A program made the translations under genes and the position numbers. Positions 26,506 to 34,771 of a DNA stretch of 64,000 bases are shown in pieces. The stretch comes from JADLGL01 sp963732865. Lineage in GTDB: Bacteria > Pseudomonadota > Alphaproteobacteria > Rhizobiales > Kaistiaceae. The notes under the pieces were generated by a model. That model did not search any database. It saw only the letters and a list, made by a program, of their open reading frames with translations, and was not told where the DNA came from. Within the stretch, counting starts at the first letter, position 1, and every line of letters begins with the position of its first letter. The stretch is taken from contig CAVTBC010000004.1 in NCBI GenBank assembly GCA_963732865.1, forward strand, positions 744,001 through 808,000, given 5' to 3'.

Positions 26506-27144
26506 GTGGACGCTGAGTTTTGGCTACGGCGATGGGAGCGGGGCGACATCGGCTTCCATGAAAGCGAAGCCAATCCGCTGCTGGTCGCCCATTTTGCCGA
26601 GTTGTCGATGCCCGCCGGGACGCGCGTCTTCCTGCCGCTCTGCGGAAAGACGCTGGCCATCGGATGGCTGCTGCGTAACGGCTATCGCGTCGTCGGCGCG
26701 GAACTGAGCGAGACGGCGATCGAGCAGTTGTTCGAAGAGCTCGGCGCTACGCCGCGTGTGACGGAAGCCGGTAACCTGAAGCACTACAGCGCGGCGGGTC
26801 TCGACATATTCGTCGGTGACATTTTCGCGGTCGACCGCACGACGCTCGGCCCGGTTGATGCGATCTTCGACCGCGCGGCGTTGACCGCCTTGCCGCCAGC
26901 GATGCGGGCCCGCTACGCCCCGCATCTGGTGGAGATCACCGACAGCGCGCCGCAACTTCTCATCACCTACGCCTATGATCAGACGCAGATGAACGGGCCG
27001 CCTTTTGCCACCAGCGAGGCAGACATCCGACAACTCTATGGCGCTCATTACAGCATTACGCTGCTGGCGGAGGGCGCTTTGGAGGGCAGGCTCAGAGCGG
27101 TAGCCGGAGCGGTGGAGCAGGTCTGGCTCCTGGAGCGGCGCTGA
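26506..27144 (+). CDS. tpm: Thiopurine S-methyltransferase family protein
   Basis: 212 residues starting at a GTG (MDAEFWLRRWERGDIGFHES). Family motifs are FLPLCGKTLAIGWLL (SAM loop) and VDAIFDRAALTALPP. Bacterial TPMTs methylate thiopurines and reduced selenium or tellurium compounds. It lies between zapA and the 6S RNA gene, interrupting the usual order. Length and motifs are intact. Confidence 0.92.
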   Translation: MDAEFWLRRWERGDIGFHESEANPLLVAHFAELSMPAGTRVFLPLCGKTLAIGWLLRNGYRVVGAELSETAIEQLFEELGATPRVTEAGNLKHYSAAGLDIFVGDIFAVDRTTLGPVDAIFDRAALTALPPAMRARYAPHLVEITDSAPQLLITYAYDQTQMNGPPFATSEADIRQLYGAHYSITLLAEGALEGRLRAVAGAVEQVWLLERR

Positions 27145-27239
27145 TCGCCGATCGCCTCGCGTCCAATCGCGCTCTGGCGGAGGGCCTCGCCTCGGCCTAT
27201 ATCGGGCTCTGGCGAGATCTGCTGGGTGCGACAGGAACA

Positions 27240-27390
27240 AATATTCCCGGGGCCTTATCGATCCTGAAGGGAGCTGTCCCTGACCGAACCCCTGGGTTCG
27301 GACACACGGCGCCCACCTACGTTGTAGGTTCCCGGGATCGAGCTTCCATCGGCTTTGGTGGACTCGCCACCTTCTTCCCGTTCCGAACCA
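27240..27390 (+). ncRNA. ssrS: 6S RNA
   Basis: The segment contains the alphaproteobacterial 6S signature CACACGGCGCCCACCTACG followed by TTGTAGGTTCCCGGGAT, with CCTGAAGGGAGCTGTCCCTGA on the 5' side and CGGCTTTGGTGGACTCGCC on the 3' side. It folds into a long rod with a central bubble that mimics an open promoter and binds the sigma-70-type holoenzyme. It sits directly before 5-formyltetrahydrofolate cyclo-ligase, the position seen across Proteobacteria. The ends are estimated within about 10 nt. Confidence 0.88.
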
Positions 27391-27403
27391 GCCAAGCGAT
27401 CGA

Positions 27404-27985
27404 ATGACTGACGCTGCCCAGGAAAAGGCCCGGCTCCGCCGTGAGGCGTTGGCGCGCCGCGACGCGCTTGCCGATGCCGAACGGGAACTGCGGTCTGCCG
27501 AGATCGCGGCGCGATTGCTGGCGCTGCTGAAGAAATGGTCGCCGCGATTGGTGGCCGCCTATGCGCCGATCGGCAGTGAGGTCGATCTGTTTCCGTTGAT
27601 GGCGGACAAGAACCTAGGCAACCGGGCTACGGCGCTTCCGGTGCAGTCCGGGGATGGCCTGATGTTCCTTTCCTGGCGCTTCGGCGACCCGCTTGTCACC
27701 GGACGGTTCGGCGTGCGCGAGCCCGCGGCAGACGCGTCGGTCATCATTCCAGATGTCCTCATCCTGCCGCTGGTCGCCTTCGATCGTCATGGCAATCGGC
27801 TCGGCTATGGCAAGGGCCACTATGACCGGGCCATCGCCGCATTGGCCGATGCGGGCAACGCGCCGCGGCTTGTCGGCGCCGCCTTTGCCGTGCAGGAAGT
27901 GGAGGCTATCCCCATCGAGCCGCATGATGCCCTGCTCAATATGGTGGTGACCGAAGGCGAAACGATCGCCTTCGCCGCCGACTGA
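27404..27985 (+). CDS. 5-formyltetrahydrofolate cyclo-ligase
   Basis: 193 residues with the YgfA/MTHFS motifs: basic N-terminus KARLRREALARRDAL, VDLFPLM, and the ATP-binding LPLVAFDRHGNRLGYGKGHY. It converts 5-formyl-THF to 5,10-methenyl-THF with ATP. It lies 14 bp after the 6S RNA segment, and the two may be co-transcribed. Confidence 0.94.
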   Translation: MTDAAQEKARLRREALARRDALADAERELRSAEIAARLLALLKKWSPRLVAAYAPIGSEVDLFPLMADKNLGNRATALPVQSGDGLMFLSWRFGDPLVTGRFGVREPAADASVIIPDVLILPLVAFDRHGNRLGYGKGHYDRAIAALADAGNAPRLVGAAFAVQEVEAIPIEPHDALLNMVVTEGETIAFAAD

Positions 27986-28002
27986 AACCTCGGAGAGTCC
28001 TA

Positions 28003-28827
28003 TTGCGTTTGTTGTTTCTCGGAGACGTCGTCGGGCGGAGCGGCCGCAATGCTGTGACCGAAACGCTGCCCGGCCTGATTGATCGCTTTCGCCTCGACTT
28101 CGTGATCGTCAATGGCGAGAACGCCGCCGGCGGCTTCGGCATTACCGAAGAGATCTGCCAGGCCCTTCTCGACGCCGGCGCCGACGTCGTCACCACCGGC
28201 AACCACGCCTTCGACCAGAAAGAAGCCCTCGTTTTCGCCGATAGGCAGGATCGCTTCCTGCGGCCGATCAACTATCCGCCGGGGACGCCCGGCCGCGGTT
28301 CGGGCGTCTATGCGGCGCGCAATGGCGGCCAGGTGGTGGTCATCAATGCGATGGGCCGCCTTTTCATGGATGCCCTCGACGATCCCTTCGCGGCGATCGA
28401 GCGCGAGCTTGCCTCATCGCCGCTGGGCGACAGCGCCGATGCTCTCGTCATCGACTTCCACGCCGAGGCGACCAGCGAGAAGCAGGCGGCCGGGCTTTTC
28501 GTCGATGGCCGCGCCAGCCTCCTCGTCGGCACGCACACGCATGTGCCCACCGCCGACCACAAGATTCTGCCGGGTGGGACGGCCTATATGTCCGACGCCG
28601 GAATGTGCGGTGACTATGATTCCGTGCTCGGGATGGAGCGTGAGGAACCGCTGCACCGGTTCCTGCACAAATATTCGACGACGAGGCTGTCCGCTGCGAA
28701 CGGTCCGGGGACGCTGAGCGGGGTTGCCGTCGAGATCGCCGACGATACGGGGCTGGCGACGGCTGTCGCGCCGCTCAGGCTCGGTCCCGGTCTCCAGGAG
28801 ACGACCCCGGAGTTCTGGCTGGACTAG
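28003..28827 (+). CDS. TIGR00282 / YmdB family metallophosphoesterase
   Basis: 274 residues from a TTG at 28003 preceded by GGAG. Metal-binding motifs are FLGDVVGRSGR (Asp8), NGENAAGGFG, GNHAFDQKE, DFHAEATSEK and GTHTHVPTAD. YmdB-type enzymes hydrolyse 2',3'-cyclic nucleotides in other bacteria. It follows the cyclo-ligase by 17 bp, so the two are probably an operon. It overlaps the convergent small gene by 4 bases. Confidence 0.92.
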   Translation: MRLLFLGDVVGRSGRNAVTETLPGLIDRFRLDFVIVNGENAAGGFGITEEICQALLDAGADVVTTGNHAFDQKEALVFADRQDRFLRPINYPPGTPGRGSGVYAARNGGQVVVINAMGRLFMDALDDPFAAIERELASSPLGDSADALVIDFHAEATSEKQAAGLFVDGRASLLVGTHTHVPTADHKILPGGTAYMSDAGMCGDYDSVLGMEREEPLHRFLHKYSTTRLSAANGPGTLSGVAVEIADDTGLATAVAPLRLGPGLQETTPEFWLD

Positions 28828-28991
28828 GCCGCGCCGTCGTCCGATCCGGGCGGCTTGCTTCGCTTCGATGCGATCGCAACCGCCGCGCCGATCGCGGCGC
28901 CGACTCCAACGCCCATTGACAGGTTGTCGATCGCGACACCGATGGCCGCTCCAACACCGATACCGAGCGCGATTGCGGCTCCGGGGTTCAT
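28824..28991 (-). CDS. Small glycine-zipper-like membrane protein
   Basis: 55 residues from the ATG at 28991 (MNPGAAIALGIGVGAAIGVA). Two Gly/Ala-rich hydrophobic stretches (about 3-20 and 26-42) look like a glycine-zipper hairpin. The tail is charged (SKRSKPPGSDD). Function unknown. An upstream in-frame ATG (29042) is less likely. No strong ribosome site is visible, so the call is moderate. Its 3' end overlaps the phosphoesterase stop by 4 bases. Confidence 0.55.
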   Translation of the reverse strand: MNPGAAIALGIGVGAAIGVAIDNLSMGVGVGAAIGAAVAIASKRSKPPGSDDGAA

Positions 28992-29339
28992 GACGTCAGA
29001 GTGGGGCGCGGATGCAGATTGGTCAACCGGGGACGGGGACAAAAGTCTTTGGCCCGCCTTGTCGGGCAGGCAACGGGGAGCTTTGGCTGGATTGTGGCGG
29101 GGCTAGCTGTGGTGCGGCGGCCCCGCCAGGCAGAAATGCATGCGGGCGCGATGGCGGCGCCGATGGTCGCCCGGGATTTCCTTTTGTCCGACCTAGTATC
29201 CGACAGGGAACCTTTCAAAGCTGGTCTGGCCATGGCGACGGCGGCTAAGCTATAAGCTCCGGCAAATTCGCTACTATCGCAGCCGCATTGCGCAGCCAGT
29301 TGATCCTGCGGCGGATGCGACACGCATATCGGACGGATC
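28992..29339. other. 348-bp region with no supported gene
   Basis: Open frames cross this stretch on both strands (for example 29001-29255 plus) but none shows a family, a good ribosome site or convincing codon bias. The 3' part should carry the yebC promoter. I see no RNA or repeat in it. Confidence 0.5.
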
Positions 29340-30089
29340 ATGGCCGGACATTCACAGTTCAAGAACATCATGCACAAGAAGGGCGCCGCCGATGCGCGGC
29401 GCTCCAAGGTGTTCTCCAAGCTCGCCCGCGAGGTCACCGTTGCCGCCAAACTCGGCAGCCCGGACCCGTCGATGAATCCGCGGCTTCGCCTCGCCATCCA
29501 GAATGCGCGCGCCGAGAACATGCCCAAGGACAATATCGAGCGCGCCATCAAGAAGGCTGCCGGCGGCGATTCGGAGAATTACGAAGAGGTCCGCTATGAG
29601 GGCTACGGCCCAGGCGGCGTGGCGGTGATCGTCGAGGCGCTCACCGACAATCGCAACCGCACGGCCAGCAATGTGCGCTCGATCTTCTCCAAGGCAGGCG
29701 GCGCCCTCGGTGAGACGGGTTCGGTCGGCTTCATGTTCGACCGCGTCGGCCAGATCACCTATCCGGCCTCGGCTGGCAGTTCCGACGAGATGCTGGATGC
29801 GGCGATCGAAGCCGGCGCCGACGACGTGCAGAGCGATGATGAAGCGCATGTGATCATCACGGCGTTCGAAGACCTCGGCGATGTCGCCAGGGCGCTCGAG
29901 GCAAAGCTCGGCGAAGCCGATTCGATCCGGCCGACATGGCGCCCGCAGACGACCTCGCCGGTCGATGAGGAAACAGCGGCGAGCCTGTTCAAGATGATCG
30001 ACAATCTCGATGACGATGACGACGTGCAGACCGTCACCGCCAATTTTGAAATTTCCGAAGACGTGTTGGCGAAGCTGACCGCGGCGTAG
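29340..30089 (+). CDS. yebC: YebC/PmpR family protein
   Basis: 249 residues beginning MAGHSQFKNIMHKKGAADAR, with PKDNIERAIKKAAG and YEGYGPGGVAVIVEALTDNR, the invariant YebC blocks. Members act as transcription regulators or, as recently shown for some, resolve ribosome stalls at proline stretches. In many bacteria yebC lies just before ruvC; here two genes (VOC and Pr6Pr) separate them. The abundance of poly-Pro proteins nearby (TolA and the 471-residue protein at 57898) makes the ribosome role interesting. Confidence 0.96.
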   Translation: MAGHSQFKNIMHKKGAADARRSKVFSKLAREVTVAAKLGSPDPSMNPRLRLAIQNARAENMPKDNIERAIKKAAGGDSENYEEVRYEGYGPGGVAVIVEALTDNRNRTASNVRSIFSKAGGALGETGSVGFMFDRVGQITYPASAGSSDEMLDAAIEAGADDVQSDDEAHVIITAFEDLGDVARALEAKLGEADSIRPTWRPQTTSPVDEETAASLFKMIDNLDDDDDVQTVTANFEISEDVLAKLTAA

Positions 30090-30115
30090 GTGATACGCCG
30101 CTGTGGAGGGTTGGA

Positions 30116-30496
30116 ATGTTCAAGGACATACATGCCTTCAGCGGTTTTTCCGTCGATGATCTGGATGCGGCCCGCCGCTTCTATGGCGGGACGCTGGGGC
30201 TGAAGGTCGAGATGGGCGAGCAGGGCATGACCATCCATCTCGCGGGCGGCAACAATGTGTTCGTCTATGCCAAGGGGCCGGCGCATGCGGCGGCGACCTT
30301 CACGATCCTCAACTTCCCCGTCGATGATATAGACGCGGCCGTCGACGCCTTGAAGGCCAAGGGTGTTGCGTTCGAGCACTACGACAATGAGTACATCCAG
30401 ACGGACGCCAAGGGCATCGCTCGCGACGAACCGTCGATCGCCTGGTTCAAGGATCCGGCCGGCAATATCCTCTCGGTCCTGCAGGGCAAGCGGTAA
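30116..30496 (+). CDS. VOC (glyoxalase/bleomycin-resistance fold) protein
   Basis: 126 residues with one pair of beta-alpha-beta-beta-beta modules: FSVDDLDAARRFYGGTLGLK at the N-terminus and VDDIDAAVDALKAKGVAF, ending in WFKDPAGNILSVLQ. The usual VOC metal positions are only partly kept. The substrate cannot be inferred. It follows yebC by 26 bp. Confidence 0.88.
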   Translation: MFKDIHAFSGFSVDDLDAARRFYGGTLGLKVEMGEQGMTIHLAGGNNVFVYAKGPAHAAATFTILNFPVDDIDAAVDALKAKGVAFEHYDNEYIQTDAKGIARDEPSIAWFKDPAGNILSVLQGKR

Positions 30497-30570
30497 CCCT
30501 CGCATACCCCTCCATTGACGCTGGCCGGCGGGCAAGCTTCACTGCCACCTTGCGGTGGACTGGAGACGGC

Positions 30571-31206
30571 ATGCGTATTTATGCGGGTGTTTCGGCGCTG
30601 GTGGGGTGGTTTGCGCTCGGCCTGCAATTGGTGCTGATCGTTACAGTCGATAGCGACATTTCGGTCGCTGGCCGCGTCGTCAATTTCTTCAGCTACTTTA
30701 CGATCCTCAGCAACATATTGGTGGCCGTCACCCTGACGGCGGCGGCCCTCGGGGGCGGCGGATGGATCGGCCGATTTTCCTCCCGGCCGCGGGTTCGTGC
30801 CGGGATAGCGCTCTACATTTCGGTCACGGGCCTGGTCTATTTCTTCGTCCTCAGGACGATCTGGGCACCGGAAGGTTGGGCCTTCGTCGCCGACGCGCTG
30901 CTCCACTATGCGATGCCGGTCCTCTATGTCGGGTTCTGGCTTTTCTTCGTGCGCAAGGGATCGCTGCGCTGGGCGAGCATCCCATGGATGCTCGTCTTCC
31001 CGGTTGCCTACGGCATCTATTCCTTGATCCGCGGACCACTTGTGAACTGGTATCCCTATCCGTTCCTGGACGCGTCGGACCTGGGAGGCGGTCAGGTTGC
31101 GGTCAACATCGTCGCCATGACGGCCGGGTTCGCCGTCCTGGCTGCGGTCTATGTCGGTCTCGACCGATGGCTTGCCGGATTGCGTCCAGGGGCTTTGGCG
31201 CCCTAG
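30571..31206 (+). CDS. Pr6Pr family integral membrane protein
   Basis: 211 residues with about six membrane helices. Motifs VVNFFSYFTILSNILVAVTL and LHYAMPVLYVGFWLFFVRKG are those of the Pr6Pr/FAR-17a-like family. The ATG at 30571 follows GGAG and is preferred to an in-frame start 21 bp upstream. Function unknown. It ends 47 bp before ruvC. Confidence 0.85.
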   Translation: MRIYAGVSALVGWFALGLQLVLIVTVDSDISVAGRVVNFFSYFTILSNILVAVTLTAAALGGGGWIGRFSSRPRVRAGIALYISVTGLVYFFVLRTIWAPEGWAFVADALLHYAMPVLYVGFWLFFVRKGSLRWASIPWMLVFPVAYGIYSLIRGPLVNWYPYPFLDASDLGGGQVAVNIVAMTAGFAVLAAVYVGLDRWLAGLRPGALAP

Positions 31207-31253
31207 CTCGGGCCTTTGCCGCGCCGCCCGTGCGGCGCTATGGCAGGGGCAGA

Positions 31254-31770
31254 ATGTCCCGCGCGATTCGAATCATTGGCATCGACCCGGGCCTTCGCCG
31301 CACCGGCTGGGGCGTCATCGATATTTCGGGGAGCGCGATCTCCTTCGTCGCCGCCGGCACAGTGACGTCGGAGGCCGATGAGTTGCTGGCCGAAAGGCTG
31401 CTGTCGCTGCATGTTGGTCTGATGGCGATCATGCGTGAATTCGTGCCGCATGAAGCGGCGGTCGAACAGACCTTCGTCAACCGCGACGCGGGCGCGACAC
31501 TGAAGCTCGGCCAGGCGCGCGGTATCGCCATGCTGGTCCCGGCGCAGGCCGGCCTGGCGGTCGCGGAATATGCCCCGAACGCGGTCAAGAAGACCGTTGT
31601 CGGCGCAGGCCATGCCGACAAAGGTCAGATCAGGATGATGGTGCGCGTGCTCCTTCCGCGCGCCGACCTTCGACAGCGACGACGCCGCCGACGCGCTCGC
31701 CATCGCCATCACCCATGCGCATCATCGCGGCTCGGTCGTTGCACGCCTCTCGGCCGAGGCTATCGGATGA
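31254..31770 (+). pseudogene. ruvC: Holliday junction resolvase RuvC, single-base frameshift as read
   Basis: Begins MSRAIRIIGIDPGLRRTGWG (catalytic Asp11) and continues through AAVEQTFVNRD (Glu71) and GHADKGQIRMMVRVLLP. Around 31656-31664 one extra base (CGCGCGCC) shifts the frame. The other frame then reads TFDSDDAADALAIAITHAHH and ends at TGA 31770. Those lost residues include the last two catalytic Asp (Asp143 and Asp146 in the corrected frame, equivalent to E. coli Asp138/Asp141). Corrected length is 171 residues, normal for RuvC, with an ATGA overlap to ruvA. As sequenced, the frame runs in phase into ruvA without a stop. Either a sequencing error or a real lesion. Confidence 0.9.
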
Positions 31771-32384
31771 TCGGCAAGCTTAAGGGGATCGTCGATTCCT
31801 ACGGCGAGGACTATGTCATCCTCGATGTCGGCGGCGTCGGCTACCAAGTGCAATGCTCAACGCGAACGCTGCGGTCGCTGCCGGCGACGGGCGAGGCTGC
31901 CTCCTTGTCGATCGAGACCTATGTCCGCGAAGATATGATCCGCCTCTACGGTTTCGGCGGTGACGTGGAGCGAGAGTGGTTCCGCCTGCTGATGACCGTC
32001 CAAGGGGTGGGCGCGCGCGTGGCGATGGCCGTGCTCGGCGTGCTGTCGCCGGCCGATCTGGCGACCGCGATCGCGCTGTCGGATTACGGCCAGATCAGCC
32101 GCGCGCCCGGCGTCGGCAAAAAGGTCGCCGAACGGATCGTTGCCGAGCTCCGCGACAAGGCGCCGGCCTATTCCTCCGCCGACCCTGCCGTCATCCATCT
32201 GCAGTCGGACCTTGCCGACAAGCGCGCGCCGCGGCCGGTGAGCGATGCTGTCTCGGCGCTCACCAATCTCGGCTACGGCCAGCCACAGGCGAGCGCTGCT
32301 ATAGCGGCAGCGGTTCGGGCGGCCGGCGAGGGGGCGACGACGGAAGCGCTCATCCGCCTCGGCCTCAAGGAACTGGCCCGATGA
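31767..32384 (+). CDS. ruvA: Holliday junction branch-migration protein RuvA
   Basis: 205 residues beginning MIGKLKGIVDSYGEDYVILD. Two helix-hairpin-helix motifs (VQGVGARVAMAVLG and APGVGKKVAERIVAEL) bind the junction; domain III at the C-terminus contacts RuvB. The ATG overlaps the corrected ruvC stop (ATGA). In the raw sequence it is also in frame with the ruvC start, so a RuvC'-RuvA fusion would be read unless the frameshift is an error. ruvB is displaced by two membrane genes. Confidence 0.96.
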   Translation: MIGKLKGIVDSYGEDYVILDVGGVGYQVQCSTRTLRSLPATGEAASLSIETYVREDMIRLYGFGGDVEREWFRLLMTVQGVGARVAMAVLGVLSPADLATAIALSDYGQISRAPGVGKKVAERIVAELRDKAPAYSSADPAVIHLQSDLADKRAPRPVSDAVSALTNLGYGQPQASAAIAAAVRAAGEGATTEALIRLGLKELAR

Positions 32385-32404
32385 GCGAAAGCAGAAGCTG
32401 AGCA

Positions 32405-32830
32405 ATGCGCTGGCGACGCCTCTATACCGCGCTGGCCTTCGCCGTGATTGGACCGGCGGTCGCGGTGGTCCTGATCCTCATCTTGTTCGCGCCGGGCATC
32501 GGCAATCTCGGGCCCTTCGCGTCCGACGCTTTCTGGAATCTGCTCGCCTTCGTCTATCTCGTGGGTGCGCCTCCCTTGGCGCTGGCCGGTCTGCTCGTGG
32601 CAGTGTCGGCACAGAGGGGCGCACGGCTGCCGACACTGACATTGCTGTCGGCGGCTTATGGCGCCTTGTTCTCGGCCGTGTCGGGTCTGATGTGGACCTT
32701 CCTTGTTTCGGGGGACACCCAACCCGGCTGGGACACCGTGATGGCTATCGCCGTCGGCGGTGCGATCGCCGGCTTTGTCTCGGCGCTTGTTATCGGGGTG
32801 TGGTCGCTAATGCGGCGCCGAGCGGCATGA
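32405..32830 (+). CDS. Four-helix membrane protein inserted between ruvA and ruvB (first)
   Basis: 141 residues with about four membrane helices (AFAVIGPAVAVVLILILFAP, LLAFVYLVGAPPLALAGLLV, LLSAAYGALFSAVSGLMWTF and AIAVGGAIAGFVSALVIGVW). No family recognised. It begins 20 bp after ruvA, and its stop overlaps the next gene's ATG (ATGA). The coupling implies co-expression with the neighbouring membrane gene and ruvB. Base composition matches the neighbours. Confidence 0.75.
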   Translation: MRWRRLYTALAFAVIGPAVAVVLILILFAPGIGNLGPFASDAFWNLLAFVYLVGAPPLALAGLLVAVSAQRGARLPTLTLLSAAYGALFSAVSGLMWTFLVSGDTQPGWDTVMAIAVGGAIAGFVSALVIGVWSLMRRRAA

Positions 32831-33315
32831 CGTCCGCTGACCCCGCTTACAGCATTGAAAGGACGGCGGGGCAGGCGATCCGCACCGGATTCGGCTATGC
32901 GCTTGTCACGCCACCCATCGCCGCAACGGCCACGACGATCTTTGTGACGATTTGGGTGGGCGCGAAGATGTCGCTTCCGGCGGACTATGTCTCGTCTACG
33001 CTCGTGTCGATGTTCTTCCTGCTGCTGCTCTACCACTATCTCTTCGCCGGTCTGCCGTTGCTCATCATCGGCATCATGATGGGATTGCCGGCGGTCCGTC
33101 GCTTGGCCGGGTGGGGCAGGGCATTGGTTGCGGCGAGCCTGATCGCTATCGCCGTGTTTTTCTTTTGGCTGGCTCAAGAGGCAGCCGATGCGCCATTGCT
33201 GCCACAAGGGATTCTCGGCGAGAGCCGGGTCGTCGCAATCTGGGGCGCCTTGATGGCGCTTTCGGGTATGCTGGCTTCCCTGACGATAGGGAGGGCGAGA
33301 AGGTTTCCGACATGA
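32827..33315 (+). CDS. Membrane protein inserted between ruvA and ruvB (second)
   Basis: 162 residues with about four helices (ALVTPPIAATATTIFVTIWV, STLVSMFFLLLLYHYLFAGL, AASLIAIAVFFFWLA and AIWGALMALSGMLASLTIG). It looks distantly like its upstream neighbour in size and topology, so the pair may be paralogues or partners. The start and stop overlap the flanking genes by 4 bases each (ATGA), including the ruvB start. Function unknown. Confidence 0.78.
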   Translation: MTSADPAYSIERTAGQAIRTGFGYALVTPPIAATATTIFVTIWVGAKMSLPADYVSSTLVSMFFLLLLYHYLFAGLPLLIIGIMMGLPAVRRLAGWGRALVAASLIAIAVFFFWLAQEAADAPLLPQGILGESRVVAIWGALMALSGMLASLTIGRARRFPT

Positions 33316-34346
33316 CCCGCCTCGTATCCGCCGAACTGCGGGACGACGACGCTGCCGATGCAACGCTCCGGCCGCAGCATCTCGACGAGTTCATCGGCCA
33401 GGAACAGGCGCGCGCCAATCTGCGTGTCTTCGTCGAGGCGGCGAAGGCCCGCGGACAGGCGCTCGACCACGTGCTTCTGGTCGGACCGCCGGGCCTCGGC
33501 AAGACGACGCTGGCGCAGATCGTCGCCCGCGAGCTCGGCGTCAATTTCCGTGCGACCTCCGGCCCGGTCATCGTCAAGGCGGGCGACCTCGCCGCGCTGC
33601 TGACAAATCTCGAAGACCGCGACGTTCTCTTCATCGACGAGATTCACCGCCTCAGTCCGGCGGTCGAGGAAATCCTCTATCCGGCGATGGAGGACTTCCA
33701 GCTCGATCTCATCATCGGCGACGGGCCGGCGGCGCGCTCGGTCAAGATCGACCTGTCGCGCTTCACCCTGGTCGGCGCGACCACCCGATTGGGATTACTC
33801 ACCAATCCACTGCGCGACCGCTTCGGCATTCCGATCCGTTTGAACTTCTACTCCGTCCCCGAACTCGAGGAGATCGTCCGGCGCGGGGCGCGTATCCTCG
33901 GCGTTCGCATGACGCCCGCCGGCGCCGCCGAAGTGGCGCGGCGCTCGCGCGGTACGCCGCGCATCGCGTCGCGGCTCCTGCGCCGCGTCGCCGATTTCGC
34001 ACTGGTGGAGGGGGACGGCGAGATCGACGACAAAATCGCCGACAAGGCGCTGCGCCGCCTCGAGGTCGATTCGCGCGGCTTCGATCAGCTCGACCGCCGA
34101 TATCTGACGACGATCGCCGAAGGCTTCGGCGGCGGCCCGGTGGGCGTTGAGACGATTGCGGCGGCGCTCGCCGAACCGCGCGACGCGATCGAGGAGATCG
34201 TCGAGCCCTTCCTCATCCAGCAAGGCTTTGTCCAGCGCACGCCGCGCGGACGATTGCTGACGCCAAATGCCTTCCGCCATCTCGGTCTCGATCCGCCGGC
34301 GCAGACAGCAGGGCAGTTCGGATTGTTCGGCGGCGACGAGGACTGA
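33312..34346 (+). CDS. ruvB: Holliday junction branch-migration ATPase RuvB
   Basis: 344 residues. The N-terminus has TLRPQHLDEFIGQEQARANL, Walker A GPPGLGKTTLAQ, Walker B LFIDEIHRLSPAVEE, sensor 1 LVGATTRLG, and a C-terminal winged helix ending in FRHLGLDPP. It drives RuvA-bound junction migration. The ATG at 33312 overlaps the preceding membrane-protein stop, which fixes the start; the longer ORF upstream is a shadow. Confidence 0.97.
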   Translation: MTRLVSAELRDDDAADATLRPQHLDEFIGQEQARANLRVFVEAAKARGQALDHVLLVGPPGLGKTTLAQIVARELGVNFRATSGPVIVKAGDLAALLTNLEDRDVLFIDEIHRLSPAVEEILYPAMEDFQLDLIIGDGPAARSVKIDLSRFTLVGATTRLGLLTNPLRDRFGIPIRLNFYSVPELEEIVRRGARILGVRMTPAGAAEVARRSRGTPRIASRLLRRVADFALVEGDGEIDDKIADKALRRLEVDSRGFDQLDRRYLTTIAEGFGGGPVGVETIAAALAEPRDAIEEIVEPFLIQQGFVQRTPRGRLLTPNAFRHLGLDPPAQTAGQFGLFGGDED

Positions 34347-34382
34347 TCCGGTGACCGAGACCGAATGAGACAATGGCGGCGA

Positions 34383-34607
34383 CTAGTAGTCGACCGCCTC
34401 TTCCCAGTCGGCGACCGGCCAGGCCGGCTGCGCCTGTGCAGACAATTCCGCATGCAGCGCCTGCTGCGCGCTCGCCTCGGCGCGACGGTTGAGATCGTCG
34501 ATCATCGCCGCACTCAACGGCAGGAAGCGGAAATGATCGGTGTCGATCGGGCGCACTTCCCGCCAGCTGTGTTTGGCGGACGACCATATGATCAGATTTC
34601 TCGGCAT
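34383..34607 (-). CDS. Small protein of unknown function
   Basis: 74 residues from the ATG at 34607 (MPRNLIIWSSAKHSWREVRP), preceded by TGGAGGTAAG, an excellent ribosome site. The N-terminal half is mixed and the C-terminal half is an Ala/Gln/Glu-rich helix. No membrane segment and no family recognised. Convergent with ruvB and downstream of the M23 peptidase gene on the same strand. Confidence 0.6.
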   Translation of the reverse strand: MPRNLIIWSSAKHSWREVRPIDTDHFRFLPLSAAMIDDLNRRAEASAQQALHAELSAQAQPAWPVADWEEAVDY

Positions 34608-34771
34608 CGGACTTACCTCCATCTCATTTGCTGGAGAGACTAGTCCGCCGACGCTGAGGCCGACCTGAACCGGCGGTTCACCGCGCGTTCACCGCCGGTG
34701 TTGGGGTGCAGGCCCGCGGCGCGCCGCCAAAAACGCGGCGGGGCCGGAGCGACTTCCGCCCGGCTTTGGGG

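Noticed and set aside
30762..32384. 540-residue open frame spanning Pr6Pr, ruvC and ruvA
   Set aside because: Its first part is out of frame with the Pr6Pr gene, and it reaches ruvA only because of the ruvC frameshift; not a single real gene.
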